Shown: positions 1-11,150 of the stretch, in pieces
Layout of the letters: each line of letters begins with the position of its first letter
Position numbering within the stretch: position 1 is the stretch's first letter
Assembly (NCBI RefSeq): GCF_024586455.1
Contig: NC_065921.1
Span: 70,743,528 to 70,807,527 of the forward strand
Length of the DNA: 64,000 bases
Source: Bactrocera neohumeralis
Taxonomy: Eukaryota > Arthropoda > Insecta > Diptera > Tephritidae
Reading direction: 5' to 3'
Position numbers and translations under genes: made by a program
Notes under the pieces: generated by a model
Seen by the model: only the letters and a program-made list of their open reading frames with translations
Told to the model about the DNA's origin: nothing
Databases searched by the model: none

Positions 1-665
1 AGTATATAGAAAATTTTATTTTTTCTCTGATAAGATGCCTTCTCTAAATTAGGCATGGATTATTTTTAAAGGCTTGACCACCATCTTTGAATATATTTAT
101 CGAATCAGACTATTATAGCATATATCCGACATACATATAAACTGTCTCATCGAAATTTAGTCATTCTATGGAAAACTTTTTTGTTTGACAAGATATCTCA
201 ACAAAATTTGACATGGATTATTAAAGAGGCAGTGCTATAATCACCAAATATCTTGGTTATATGAGATCACTATGACATACAGCTGCCATACAAACTCATC
301 GATCCAAACCGAGTCGCTGTGTGGAAAGCTTTTTTATTAGACAAAATATCTTCACGAAATTTGTCATGGATTATTGTCCGAGACAACGGTACATTCATAT
401 TATTCAGATCGGACCCCCGTAGCATACAGCTACCATACAAACTGACCGTTCCAAATCAAGTATCTGCGGGAAAAGTTTTGTGTTACAGATGTCTTCACGA
501 AATTTGTCATGAATTATTATCCAAGGCAGTGCTACAAACTCTGAAGAAACTTTCCAGATCGGACAACCATATCATATAGCTGCCATACGAACTTTCCGAA
601 CAAAATCAAGTCGTTGTATGGAAAACATTTTTATTTGCCAAAATATCTTGAAAAAATTGATCATA
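1..665 (+). repeat. Tandem array of ~150-bp DINE central repeats (cut by window edge)
   Basis: Four diverged copies of a unit follow each other. Each carries a 'catayagctgccatacaaac'-like core, seen near 119, 276, 423 and 573, so spacing is about 147-157 bp. After the core come a 'tatggaaaacttttt' segment and an 'aaatatcttcacgaaatttg' segment. The same unit forms the centre of the Helitron-like elements at 10360-11150 and 48660-49502, which identifies it as their central tandem repeat. Here I see neither the DINE 5' end nor the 3' hairpin, so the array may stand free or the ends lie outside. The peptide readable across 319-579 is a by-product of the repeat, not a gene. Confidence 0.8.
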
Positions 666-1330
666 CCCCCGCTTAAAATACTTCTAACTCTTTCAAACAT
701 AACCATAACTATTAACGATAAAGCTAACTGACAATCAGTTTGAATTTCCCGCAGGGTATTTTACACCAACGTTTGTGACAGTGGCAGTTGTTTGTAAGTA
801 TATTTGTGTATGTGTTTGTGAGCTCGTGTTTGTCCATTTAAATAATACTTTGACCCAAATTTTCTAAGCTTAACCACCTCAATAGAAACAACAACAAGCA
901 ATTCCAGCAGCAAAGCTTATTGACGACAATAAGACGCTAACAAACGTAAAGAAAGAAGCAGAGGCCAATGTAAGGAAATACGCACAAAGCAAATCTGAAA
1001 AAAGTATTGAAAGTAAAATTAAACGAAGAAAATGAAATGAATGCTTCAACGAAGAGCGTATAAATCGGTAAGACAAAATGTGGGATGTCTTTGAAAGCGT
1101 CACTCAGTATTTGGATTTGGGTCTTTTTAAAATATGCAGAAGGTCTACTTTTGAGAAATTTATGTATGTTTTGAAAGATTAATGTTATTTCTCAAACAAT
1201 TGCAGATGTGTGGGGTTGAGGGTTGGTACTCTGATAATCTTATTCCATATTACCTTCAGACTCTTTAAGTCAAAATTGGAATATACTTATTACATTAAGC
1301 TAATAAATATTACCATTCGGGATGAAAAGA
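666..1330. other. No recognisable gene or repeat
   Basis: AT-rich sequence with a short GT-rich run near 780-835. Open frames are short and show no family resemblance. I see nothing that supports a gene. Confidence 0.5.
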
Positions 1331-2031
1331 CTTTGGGCTCAGAGAGTTGTACATTGACTCCGAAAGCAGAGCAGTGGTATTGGCCTTAAACCCGCTGACA
1401 GTACGCTCAAGACTAGTCAATGCGTCTCTGACCTCTTTAACAATAGCATCAAGCTACTTTCTTATCCGACTAGCTTGGTGGCCTGGTCACAGCGGAATTT
1501 CCGAAAACTGCAAACCTGTCCAGCTTACCCCAGTTTCCTCAGATAGCGAACAAGTCTTGTATTCTATCGCTTGATCAACATACCTACCGTGAGCTCGGCA
1601 AGCGCTGGTCAACAACCAGAACGAGATGCGGAATCCTTCTGATCTAAAGTAAAACGTAACTTCTTACTTTTAGCAAGATTTACATTTCTCGACAGTATAT
1701 TGGCGAATACTGATTGCCATCATCATTTGGTAGAAAGCGAGTTGGAATTATTTGGTCACTTTCTACCCTTCCGTCCAATTCTTGTCAAACTGAAGTTGAA
1801 ACATTTCGTTAGACGTACCTTCGGCGACCCTTGCAAATTCGCTAGAATCTAAAGACCAGCGTTCACATCTGTTCTAATGTGATTCTTCGTCACCTTGATC
1901 CGACCTTGGTTCAGTCGTGTGACCCCCGTGAATTCGCTGCAACCTAAAAACCTGCGTTCCTCTCTGTTCAAGCTATGATTTTTCGTTGCCTTGAGTGCGA
2001 GGATCAGCCATATGGCCTAACCTAAATTCAC
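1331..2031 (+). mobile_element. I-type LINE 3' fragment (RNase H region to tail)
   Basis: 5'-truncated non-LTR retrotransposon. The frame from 1347 shows RNase H landmarks: 'YIDSESRAVVLAL' with the metal-binding D, and the late block 'WWPGHSGISENC', which matches the usual W-V-P-G-H-S-G-I-x-G-N box. The frame stops at 1574; downstream is a decayed remainder of the C-terminal and 3' untranslated region, ending near 2015-2026 in 'gcctaacctaa', the tail shared with the copies at 45235-45960, 53268-54203 and 38519-39540. The RNase H box points to the I/R1/LOA group; the exact clade is inference. Pseudogene. Confidence 0.8.
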
Positions 2032-3511
2032 CAATTGTAAAGAGTTGATGGAAACAATTTCATATGAATTTTAGTTCGCTCTAAACTCTTAACGATTGAC
2101 TGTAATAGGTAGGTTTGGTCGACCTGGACTACATCAAACAAAGTTTAGGAGTTCCTTTGGCCGTATATATTCTATTTATCTGTTTTAATAATAGCTCAGA
2201 ACCATCATTAGGACTTGCCGAGACTGTGTAGTAGACTCTTCTGCTCCAAGTTGGTTTTCAGAACCGTTAGTATTCGAACTTCGAAATGCTCTCACAAAGG
2301 AAGTTTGCCACAGATGAGTCAGAAGATTATAGAATTGAGGCCTAAACGAAAGGATACCGAAATATGTTAGTCATCCGGCATTCGACACTTCGGTATGTGA
2401 AGCTCGTTGACTGGAATGAACCTTAATTACATGAGTATATATGGGACTAACTATTAGTATCACTTTAAAAGTGTCCATCGGTTACTAAACGACTGAACCT
2501 GTGATGTAATAAAGCAACACGAATTGGTCTATTCCCTAAAGATAATAAGTTTTTTGACTTAAAATTTATTTTGCTTTGTGTTTTTTTTTGCAAAACTTTT
2601 TAGCAACTCTGCGCAGTTTTTTTCTCCTTGCTAGCACAAATTCATATTTCTCTTAAGGAGGTTTTCGTTTATCACAATTCAGTTCAGTTACGGTTTTGTA
2701 AAGTTGCAGCTTGGTTGATCACCATTAAAGCTTCAAATTTAGCAAATACAAAAGAAAAACTACTAAAACTCTACACATTCCAGCTGAGCTGAGTGGCGGT
2801 AGTAGCAGCAATCTAACGGTATTTCTATAACCACCTATGCTTGACTGAATGATCACTTCTTGGCTTTTTCGTTTCTTTTAGCTATTTTCGTCCGCAAGCA
2901 ATTTTCGGTTGTTTCGGCACTTCACGCGCCAATGAAAGCGAAAGGAAAAACCGTTTTGTGTGGCGGAATGCAGTCTAATTTTCCCCTCCGATCCAATACG
3001 ACTACGAATTCATATTCTTCGTACATTTTAATGTGCTTTCGGTTATGTAACTAAGTTTAGCATTTGTGCGTAAATATGAAATCAATGTTGTTTTATATTC
3101 TATTTTGCAGAACGAGCGAATACAAAAAGTGTGGGCCAATAGTACTGAGAGAAACGTCTGCACTTCTTTTTCTGTCTTCCTGTAAACTCCATCAAAAATT
3201 TTCCTCTTTTAGAAAATGGCAGACTGACTAATAGAACTCTGATTTTGCGACAACTATGGGCATTAATGAGAACAGCATACATTCTATATTCCAAGAACAT
3301 TGGATTCTAGAAAATTTTGTTTTTCACTTGTATCCCACACAACTTATCCATCGCTCAAAAAAGGCTCGTGTCGATTGGTTGAGAGAAATGTTAAAAAATA
3401 CATAACGGTGCTTCGAAACACATTTAGTCATCGTGATAGGTGATTAATCGTGAATGATTCCGAAGGTAAACAGCAGTTGTATTTATTAGTTTTTAGCATC
3501 GAGCTACATTA
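2032..3511. other. Mostly unannotated; no supported gene
   Basis: 2040-2520 has LINE-like composition but I cannot place it in a family. 2520-3450 looks unique. Open frames here, such as 2860-3054 (64 codons), show no domain, signal peptide or splice context and are probably chance. Confidence 0.4.
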
Positions 3512-3513
3512 TA

Positions 3514-4440
3514 CAGGGTTTGTCTGGAAAGTAATAGGACTGATTTTCTTCCGCCGCGACTGTACTTCGGAGTGTGCGCGCACCGACTGGATTCGATGGA
3601 GTGCGTTCCTAGCTAACGAACGAGCGGCAGTTGTCTCCGAACACCTGGAGAGTCAGGACAAACATTTTCCCGTGACGTGTTTCAGTGAGTGGTGCAAGCC
3701 GAAAATGCAGCGTTCGTTAGAGTAGAGATACGCGATTAAATTCTGTGTGAAACTCGGTAAATCTGCGACAGTGACGTTTTATATGATCAAGCAGGCTTAC
3801 TCAGATGTTGCTTGCATTAGCAAGAAGTGGTGTTTGTTCTTTGGCACCAGGCCTTTTTGGAGGGCCGGGAAGAGGTCGCTGATGAATGAGCAAATTCAAA
3901 GTGAAAACGATGCTCATTGTCTTTTTTGACATCAAAGGCATCGTCCACCATAAATTTGTTCCTCCTGGACAAACCGTCAACGCCAAGATTTACGTAGAAG
4001 TCCTCAAGAGACTCAAACGAAGGGTCATTCGGGTCCGACAAAACATCGCAGCCGATTGGAAGTTGCACCACAACAACGCTACGGCTCACACCGCCTTTCT
4101 TGAGAACAGCTACCTAACCAAGGCCGGCATTCCAAAGCTTCTGCAGACGACCTACAGCCCAGATATGGACCCCCGGACTTTTTGTGTTTCTTTGCCTGAA
4201 AACGCCGATGAAGGGCAAGTATTTTGAGATGATAGAGGGGATCCAAGCAGCATGCATCTCGGCTCTCAAGGCTATTCCGGAGAATGCTTTCCGTGACGCC
4301 TTCAATGCTTGGAAATTGCGCTGGCAGCTTTGCATTGACGCAGTTGGAGCAAATTTTGAAAATTTTTCAAGATTTTGAAGAATGGTTCAATAATTTTTTT
4401 TCAAATCGACTCAGTCCTATTACTTTCCGGACAAAGCCTG
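3514..4440 (+). mobile_element. Mariner element with both inverted repeats and TA duplication, internally deleted
   Basis: Ends are precise. The left inverted repeat starts at 3514 (caggguttgtctgg-like, read in DNA as cagggtttgtctggaaag) and the right ends at 4440; over about 30 bases they differ at two positions. Both ends are flanked by TA (3512-3513, 4441-4442). Total 927 bp, shorter than the usual ~1.3 kb. Inside are a mariner N-terminal helix-turn-helix remnant (about 3724-3895, 'YAIKFCVKLGKSATVTF') joined by deletion to the catalytic part (3886-4227, 'VPPGQTVNAKIYVEVLKRL'). The second catalytic aspartate box reads HHNNATAH where the family has HHDNAPAH, and SPDMDPRTF replaces SPDLAPxDF. 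Non-autonomous and catalytically dead. The lineage (vertumnana- or irritans-like, related to the SETMAR transposase) is inference. Confidence 0.9.
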
Positions 4441-4488
4441 TAATCTGGAAGAGATACTATTTTTGAACAGCGATATTTCCTGTAAGTA

Positions 4489-4735
4489 CTCAGCCATAAG
4501 CTACGCTGGCTAGATCATGTTGTCCGAATGGACGAAAACACTCCAGCTCAGAAAGTATTCGACGCAGTACCCGCTGGGGGAAGCAGAGGAAGAGGAAGAC
4601 CTCCAATCCGTTGGAAGGACCAAGTGGAGTAGGACCTGGCTTCGCTTGGAATATTCAATTGGCGCCAAAGAGCGAAAATGAAGAATGACTAACCGCGTAA
4701 TCGTTGTCTACGCCAATAAAGAAGAAGAAGAAGTC
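4489..4735 (+). mobile_element. RTE-like LINE, extreme 3' end
   Basis: Corresponds to the last ~80 codons and tail of the better copy at 21736-22412: the 'LGHIVRMDENTPA' block, an R-G-R-G-R-P basic stretch and the 'WKDQVE' block, with a stop in place of E (TAG). It ends in the (AAG)n tail at about 4719-4733. Strongly 5'-truncated, as is usual for target-primed insertion. It lies 48 bases to the right of the mariner. RTE-like assignment rests on the C-terminal reverse transcriptase context seen in other copies. Confidence 0.8.
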
Positions 4736-5460
4736 AGCCATAGGCATTGAGGTTCACATATCCATTTTCGTGGCACGGAAAGTTATGATTATTATTTATG
4801 GCTATACCAAATATGAGGACCTCGATACCTATGGCTGACTTTATATTAAAGATATCAACGATTGGCACTGGTGCCAAGTGTGGATAATATCGATTCACAC
4901 CACTCACCTAGCCTTATATACCCAATATCAGGATTTTCGAACTTCCCGCAGTAGATCCCCGCTACTTCTTGACTGATAAAATTCGTTTCGAATCAAAAAA
5001 TTTGTGTATTCGTATGTGGATATCTATTTCTATCGGATTTCTATGCGTAAATATATGTACATATGTATGGTATATTTGTATGTATGTATGGTATGTATGT
5101 ATGTATCCGTGGGCGCTTTGTTTTGTTTATCTTCCGGATTTGCATTTATATGTGGCCCATATAAAGGGCGCATGGCTAAAAATACTTCGTCTGCAACTTC
5201 ATATGTATCTATCTATATATATGTATGTATGTATGTAGCTGTGCTGCGCATACTAATACACACTGACGCACCGCTGTACGCTCGTGTGTACGCGGAATTA
5301 ACAATAAATCAAGACACACCAATAACTCCAGCACCTGACCACACGTAACAGCAGCAACAACAACAACATAGAAATGCGACTTCTTTTATTCGGTAGAAAA
5401 TACTTGCACTTTTCGGGTATTTCGGTTATTATATACACATGCATACAAATAGTTATCTAT
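4736..5460. repeat. AT-rich sequence with (TATG)n microsatellites
   Basis: 4736-4980 is unassigned. Microsatellite tracts of TATG/GTAT type lie at about 5044-5110 and 5205-5240, with a CAA-rich run at 5350-5365. Two overlapping open frames across 4969-5348 are translations of the microsatellite and are not genes. Confidence 0.6.
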
Positions 5461-6383
5461 ATTAGGGTGGGTAAAAATAAAATGTTTTTTGTTGTTTTTA
5501 GACACCTCTAAGAAAGTCTCTGTAAGTATGAGCTTTAGTTGCAATAGGGAGGTCCTCGGTCTTACAGTTTTATATATTTTTCTTGTTATCAGTAAAAAAA
5601 ATTCATAATTCGCACCCAACTACCTAAAAAAATATCTCGTTTCATAGATTTTGTAGGAAACTGAATGCTCAACAAAATTGTCTCTAACGATTTTTTCATA
5701 AACCGAACCGTTTAAAAAATATTAACGGTTGTTGTAGGATTATTTTAAGGCAAGCTGTTAACTTATTTATTTTATAACACAATGAAAGTAAATAAAATCG
5801 GAAAGCTCATAGTTTTGTAGGAAATTTACTGCTTTACTAAAATGGTAACTTATAATATAAAAGAAATGTTGGAGGTTTCTAGGAATATATTTTTCAGAGT
5901 ACCAGAGAAAAAAAGAAAATATTTGTTTTGACCCACCCTAATATGAAATAGTATGTTATAATAAAAAAATCTTGGAGGTGTCTAATAACACATTTTTCAA
6001 AATACCATGTAAAACAAAACGAAATTTTTTGACCAACCCTAATATGAAATTATTTTCTTTTAATAAAAAAAATCCTGGAGGTTACTAAAAACATATTTTC
6101 CCAAATGCCATGCAAAACAAAACAAAAAAGTTCCGATATTTTTTGACCCACCCTAATATGAAATTATTTTCTTATAATAAAAAAAATCCTGGAGGTTACT
6201 AAAAACATATTTTCCCAAATGCCATGCAAAACAAAACAAAAAAGTTCCGATATTTTTTGACCCACCCTAATATGAAATTATTTTCTTATAATAAAAAAAA
6301 TCCTGGAGGTTACTAAAAACATATTTTCCCACCATGTGAAACCATGTGAAAAAAAGTTCCGTTGTTTTTGGCCCACCCTAATA
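5461..6383. mobile_element. Non-autonomous inverted-repeat element with TTAGGGTGGG termini
   Basis: Left end 'ttagggtgggtaaaaa' (from 5462) is the reverse complement of the right end 'ggcccaccctaa' (to about 6381). Flanks on both sides read TATA/TA, compatible with a TA or TATA duplication. The interior (about 5530-5900) is AT-rich and has no transposase frame. The first ~65 bases inside the left end also resemble, inverted, the repeat units of the right end ('agacacctctaag' versus 'ggaggtgtctaat'). The superfamily cannot be told from the sequence alone. Confidence 0.7.
5930..6383. repeat. Tandem amplification of the element's right terminus, ~101-114 bp units
   Basis: The terminal box gacccaccctaatatgaaat recurs with starts at about 5930, 6031, 6145, 6259 and (variant) 6370, giving units of about 101, 114, 114 and 111 bp. 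The two middle units differ by only about two bases, so at least one duplication is recent. Each unit carries its own terminal sequence. Confidence 0.9.
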
Positions 6384-6886
6384 TACACCTAATATATGTA
6401 TATTTATATATATAAAAATAATGATATACTTGTTTAGTTGAAAATTTTAAATTTTATTGACTATTTCGCTCACGTTGTCACACGGTGTTAATGGAATATT
6501 AAGTTTTTTTCTTTTTTAGCCCTACATACATACACACATATAGCTTAGCTCCAGAGCCCTCCACTTCAATAGTCGAAGAAGTATCACTGCAATATTTGCT
6601 TTACAATTAGAAAGTCTTCGTTGTTGTACTAACTCGCTTATTGTTGTTGTTTTTGTTTTAACCAATAGCTTGACTATTAATTACTGTTATGTAATTTCAA
6701 AAGCATTGCTATTTGATTAATTGATTATCGAATTTTGTATGCATAAATTGGCGCACCTGATAATGGAAAGTTGCCTGCGCCATGGAGCGCCAATTAGAAA
6801 TTATTTAAATTTCAATTTTTACTATTACTCGCTTGAAGAGAAAATTTTAAGAGCGAAGAGCTATTTTCTATAATTTTTTTTATTTT
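6384..6886. other. AT-rich, nothing recognised
   Basis: Homopolymer-rich sequence with a short TATA-type microsatellite at 6390-6420. No gene or repeat family recognised. Confidence 0.4.
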
Positions 6887-6955
6887 GAACATTTGAGTTC
6901 ATCACGAAGCTTGTAACACCCAGAAAGAAACGACAGAGGGCCTATAAAATATATA

Positions 6956-7265
6956 CAACGAAATTCATCATCCTGACTGTCCTTATAAACAGACACCTCT
7001 CATAACCGGACTAATTTCATGAACGCAACGTTTTCATTATTATTTTCATACAAAAGCAATACCTACATTTAAGTACGGACCAATGACCAGACACGGACTT
7101 TATTTTGGTAAAATTTCGTTCGAATTATTTTTAAGTTGATGCTTCTCACTCTAAGAATAGTACATGCTAAATACTCGTTTTTGCCACGAACCCATATATG
7201 CACAGCTCCTTTAGCCGGACAAAAACGCTTCGACGGTGGGTGTCCGGTTATGACGAATTTCACTG
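6956..7265. mobile_element. 310-bp MITE with TA duplication (Tc1/mariner/pogo-like)
   Basis: The right terminus, read inward, is 'cagtgaaattcgtcataacc'; the left is 'caacgaaattcatcatcctg'. The two agree at most positions over ~24 bases, and both are flanked by TA (6954-6955, 7266-7267). No transposase frame is present. The CAGT-GAAATTCGTC start resembles pogo/Tigger-type termini; that relation is inference. It interrupts the DINE element. Confidence 0.75.
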
Positions 7266-7355
7266 TATACCTAGTTACTTACATATGTACATATGATCAT
7301 CGTAACGAGAGTGAGTCGATTTAGCCATGTCCGACTGTCTATTCGTCTCTCTTTA

Positions 7356-8057
7356 TAACGGGTGGGCCATCTAACGTTTTAAATTTGAATTACCTATATT
7401 TCGACATTGGAAACGTCAAATACCATTCGGAAAGTGACAGATATTCAGTAAAAAGTCTAAAATTTACGAAATGGGTCGCTATTCACTAGAAGAAAACTGG
7501 GAAATATTGAAAATTTGAAAGTTTGACCGAGGTTGGTCAATTATACCGAAAAATCATCTTTTTGGACGAGGCTCATTTCCACCTGGATGGTTACGTTAAC
7601 AAGCAGAATTGTCACATTTGGGGCGCTACGTGCCATACAGCAAACGCTACATTCAATCTTTTACGCCCTATCTTCGAAAAACGCATAATCAGCAAAAGAG
7701 GTGATGTGAATTGGCCTCCCAGAAGCTGCGAGTTAACTCCGTTGGACTATCTTCTGTGAGGAGCTGTTAAAGATAAATGTTACGCCAACCATCCAGAAAC
7801 AATTCAAGATCTAAAGTACGAGATTAGAGCTGCTGTAGCTGCCATAAGGCCTGAAACCATCGAGAAAGTACTCCGAAATTGGGTGGATCGGATAAACTAC
7901 TGTAAACTCAGCCGTGGTAGTCATTTGTCCAAAATTGTTTTCCACTAATAAATTTCATAAAACAACTTTTTAAATAAATGTTAGACCTTTGAAAAATATC
8001 AAGCCGTTTTTCTTTATTGACTTTTTAAATTTAAAATTTTATATGGCCCACCCGTTA
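7356..8057 (+). mobile_element. Rosa-like (DD41D) mariner, internally deleted, with TA duplication
   Basis: Inverted repeats 'taacgggtgggccat' at 7356 and its complement ending at 8057, flanked by TA (7354-7355, 8058-8059). The frame from 7471 starts MGRYSLEENWEILK, then a stop. Catalytic pieces follow: 'FLDEAHFHLDGYV' with the first aspartate, then a deletion that fuses 'HIWG' to 'ATCHTANATFNLL' and removes the second aspartate, then 'NWPPRSCELTPLDY' with the third. TGA replaces the Trp codon of the usual LLWG at 7757. The C-terminus reads on to about 7947. 702 bp against the usual ~1.3 kb; inactive. Inserted in the TCTGTC-rich core of the DINE element. Confidence 0.9.
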
Positions 8058-8290
8058 TATGCGCACTAGGTTTTGAGATGTCGATCTCAAATTTCGCAAA
8101 CATTGTTTTTCTTCCCAGGAACCTGCTTATCGGAAGCGCCGATATTCGACCACTATAGCATAGAGCTGCCATAGAGACTGACTGACTAAAATCAAATCCT
8201 GGTTTAGACAATTTTTTATCTGTCAATATATCTTCAGCGAGGTTGCTTCTATGTTTAGTGATTAGAGAATGAAAACAAATATTAATCGTC

Positions 8291-8755
8291 AAAAATAACT
8301 GTATTGTTTTTAAAAATATTCTCCATTAAGATCTATAGACTTTTGCCACTCGATTGAGGTTTGTCACACATCGATAGCGACTCGTCAGAAGCTCTGCAGG
8401 ATTGATTGGTAAGTTCCTTTGAAACCATCTTATAGTTCAGTCCTTTCACCAAATGATTACTACTTGTTCTTGTCTATGGTGAACGATTTTGCTCGTCAGA
8501 AATTCGCCTAAAAAGAAGATTGCGAAAATGTGCTCTCTCCTTTTTTACTTACTAGACTTTATACGTAAGATAAAAGGGAGCTAACGTGCGAAAACTAGTT
8601 TTCTGGGAAAAGCTGTTAAAAATAATCGTCAGTTTCTCGTTATCTCATTAATTGTTCTCCTTTTTTTTGACACCTAAGCCCCCTTTCCGTAAACCAGGTC
8701 ACATATAGTCATTACCTAGAACAGAAATGGAAACCATGAAAAAGTGGAACGTAAT
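8291..8755. other. Unassigned, possibly decayed transposon
   Basis: 8290-8510 has a look of a reverse-strand mariner remnant ('ttttgccactcgattgagg'), but I could not anchor it to a coding motif. 8540-8755 is unassigned. No gene supported. Confidence 0.3.
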
Positions 8756-9178
8756 GAATTGCCAACAGCTGGTACTTTGTGATCGGTAGGCGATTCACAA
8801 GCAGATTCCGCTCTCGACGAACAAAAATTTGCGCTCTGTAAGCCTCTCAAAATTCCCATCCAGTTCATCGTGAACAATGAATATCAAAGAAGAATAAGAA
8901 AGTACTTGGTGTGATCAAGAGAACTGTTATTCGCAAAGTTCTTGGAGTCGTCTGCCTGAACGAAGAATATCGAAGAAGACGGAACCATGAACTGTATGAG
9001 CTCCACGATAGCATGGATATACAGGTAGTTAAGCGCATAAAAATCTAACGAATACCCTGGTTAGGCCAAGTCGCTCGCTTGACAGATAATACTCTAGTGC
9101 TAATCTTCTTTTGCTCGAGACCAATGAGTTGGTCGGTCCACAGAACGGTTGTAGTACCAAAGAGAAGAAGAAACATGA
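8756..9178 (+). mobile_element. RTE-like LINE, decayed 3' part
   Basis: Matches the copy at 21736-22412 in order: the 'gccaac..tggtactttg' start (LANRCYFGL region), 'ctctcgacgaacaaaaat', the 'cgaagaagacggaaccatgaactgtatgag' stretch (RWNDELYE region), and a degenerate 'ggccaagtcgctcgcttgac' (LGHIVRM region). The end near 9162-9172 carries a short AGAAGAAG tail. Many stops and indels, plus loss of part of the LYGAESWT block. Pseudogene. Confidence 0.7.
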
Positions 9179-10020
9179 GTTTATCAACTCCATTAACAGG
9201 CTACAAGTTCCTCAAAAGATAACTAGTTCCTGAATGTAGTGCATCGCCACATCTATACGAACGCTTGTAAAAGCCTTTACTTACATACTTGAAGAGTGCG
9301 AACAAGACACAAAGAAAGCGCCAAAGTGAGCGGCAACCGGTAAATGAATAAGCTTCAACGCTGCTCATCGATGAGGCCACAAGTTAGGGCAGGTTAAGTT
9401 CACAGCACTTCAATGCCTTAATTTGAAATAAAATCGAAAAACTAAAAGCAACAGTAAATTGACCCAGCGAAATGGAGAGGTAACAAATAAAATATAATGA
9501 CCGACCGAAAATGAATTCAGAAAAATGAAAAAAGCAACACATCCGACATTCGAGCGCCATTAAAAGCGCAGCATAAAATTGGTATAATCTCTTTCGTCTA
9601 TCATATAATAATAATAGCCGAAGATGTCGGCGCGTTATTAGCATTTCAAATGCAAATTAGGGGAATGTCATCCGTGTAACGGTTAACCAAAATACTATAT
9701 AATACATAATACTCATTTTGTTATAAAAGTAATGCTAATGATTACGAGTATGATGTAATAGCGCCAGCGAAAAGAAAACATAACGAACTACAACAAAAAG
9801 CAAACAAACGAAGTACAGCAAAAACAAATACATAAACACAACAACAACGTACGAAAGCTACAAATTTTTGACAGCTTTCAAACGTGGAAAATTATAGATG
9901 CACGCATCCAGCCAAATAGACACGAACTAAATAGTGCTTGCATCACAAAAACAAAAAGAAATGGCTAATGCGAGTACGAGATCTAACATAAACTGGCAGC
10001 AGCCGTGACTACACTGGGCT
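9179..10020. other. Unique sequence, no gene recognised
   Basis: 9179-9400 is unassigned. 9400-10020 is unique-looking, with A-rich runs containing CAA repeats near 9780-9850. The reverse-strand open frame at 9384-9644 has hydrophobic stretches but no recognisable family, so I do not call it. Confidence 0.4.
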
Positions 10021-10215
10021 ACAAGTATATCTATATACATACATACATGTGTGTGTTTGTGTGCATTTCTTTGGCTACAGTTACACTTCACCAGATACGC
10101 GGATTCATTTGCTTTGATACATACCTTCTACATAGCTATTTACACATATTTATTTGCGACAAATACACTTGTAGATATGTATTTGTACATACTTGCATAT
10201 ATAGTATATACATTA
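10021..10215. repeat. (CATA)n / (TG)n microsatellite tract
   Basis: Tracts of ATACATACATA and TGTGTGTTTGTG type around 10033-10063 and related TATA-rich sequence to 10215. The two overlapping open frames here are repeat translations. Confidence 0.7.
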
Positions 10216-10359
10216 GAACGGATCGGCTTTGTAAGTAAAGTAAGAAAATGTTCTACGGATGATTCTCAACAATTTTGTTTGAGAAACTATGGGTCTGAAA
10301 CCGGTTTCGAGTCAGCGATTTTGAAGAGAAAGTGTAGCTTCTAGCGACTATAAAAAATT

Positions 10360-11150
10360 CGTAAATTTATAAGATTTCGTGAAGATATACATATGGTCAA
10401 ATGAAAAAGTGTTCCATGCAATCACTTGATTCGAATCGTTCAGTTTGTATGGCAGCTATATGCTATAGTGATCGGATCTGAACAATTTATTGGGACATTA
10501 TATTACTATGTTGGGTAAAAGTTCATGCCAATTTTCGTGAAGATATTTTGTGAAATGACAAAGTTTACCATATAAGCACTGGATTCCAATCATTCAGTTT
10601 GTATGGCAGCTATATGCTATAGTAATCGGATCTGAAAAAAATTTTCAGACATGATATTACTGGCTTTGATAATAATTCACGCCAATTTTCGTTGGGATAT
10701 CTTGTTAAAATAAAAAGTTTTCCATACAAGCATCTGATTAGGATCGTTCAGTTTGTATGGCAGCTATATGCTATAGTGATCGGATCTGAACGATTTCTTC
10801 GGTCATTATATAATTGTCTTAGATAATTTTTCATGCCAATTTTCGTGATGATATCTTGCCAAAATACAAAGTTTTCCATACAAGCACTGGATTCGGATCG
10901 TTCAGTTTGTATGGCAGCTATATGCTTTAGTGGTCCTATATCCGCAATTCCTACAAATGAGCAGCTTCTAGCGAAGAAAAAGACGTGTGCAAAATTTCAG
11001 ATGAATATCTCAAAAACTGAAGGACTAGTTCGCATATATATGTATAGATAAACGGACATGACTAAATCGACTCAACACGATCTTTTAGATATACAATATA
11101 TTTTATATGATCTCCAACTTCTCCTCATAAACATAGTGGCAAACTTAATA
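10360..11150 (-). mobile_element. DINE Helitron-like element with four central repeats
   Basis: Read on the minus strand: the 5' part (about 11150 to 11045) has the 'aagtttgccact' and 'gagtcgatttagtcatgtcc' segments that match 48780-48900, followed by four central repeats. Their 'gtatggcagctatatgct' cores lie at 10447, 10601, 10755 and 10899, spacing 154, 154 and 144 bp. The 3' hairpin end is not clear near 10240-10360. Non-coding. The open frame 10833-11051 lies in the repeats and is not a gene. Confidence 0.85.

Larger units (their letters stand above)
6887..8290 (+). mobile_element. DINE Helitron-like element, split by two later insertions
   Basis: Three pieces belong together: 6887-6955 ('atcacgaagcttgtaacacc' then 'cctataaaatatat'), 7266-7355 ('gagtcgatttagccatgtcc' and the TCTGTC-rich core), and 8058-8290 ('gccgatattcgaccactata', 'gctgccatagagactgac'). 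In order and orientation these match the element at 48660-49502. The gaps are filled exactly by the MITE at 6956-7265 and the mariner at 7356-8057. No coding capacity; the 3' hairpin end is not preserved. Confidence 0.8.

Noticed and set aside
319..579. 86-codon open frame
   Set aside because: It lies wholly inside the DINE tandem repeat array and follows the repeat unit.
4969..5348. Two overlapping frames of 89 and 114 codons
   Set aside because: They translate (TATG)n microsatellite DNA (runs of Y, V, C, M).
10005..10344. Frames of 77 and 97 codons
   Set aside because: Microsatellite-derived translation and DINE flank; no domain.
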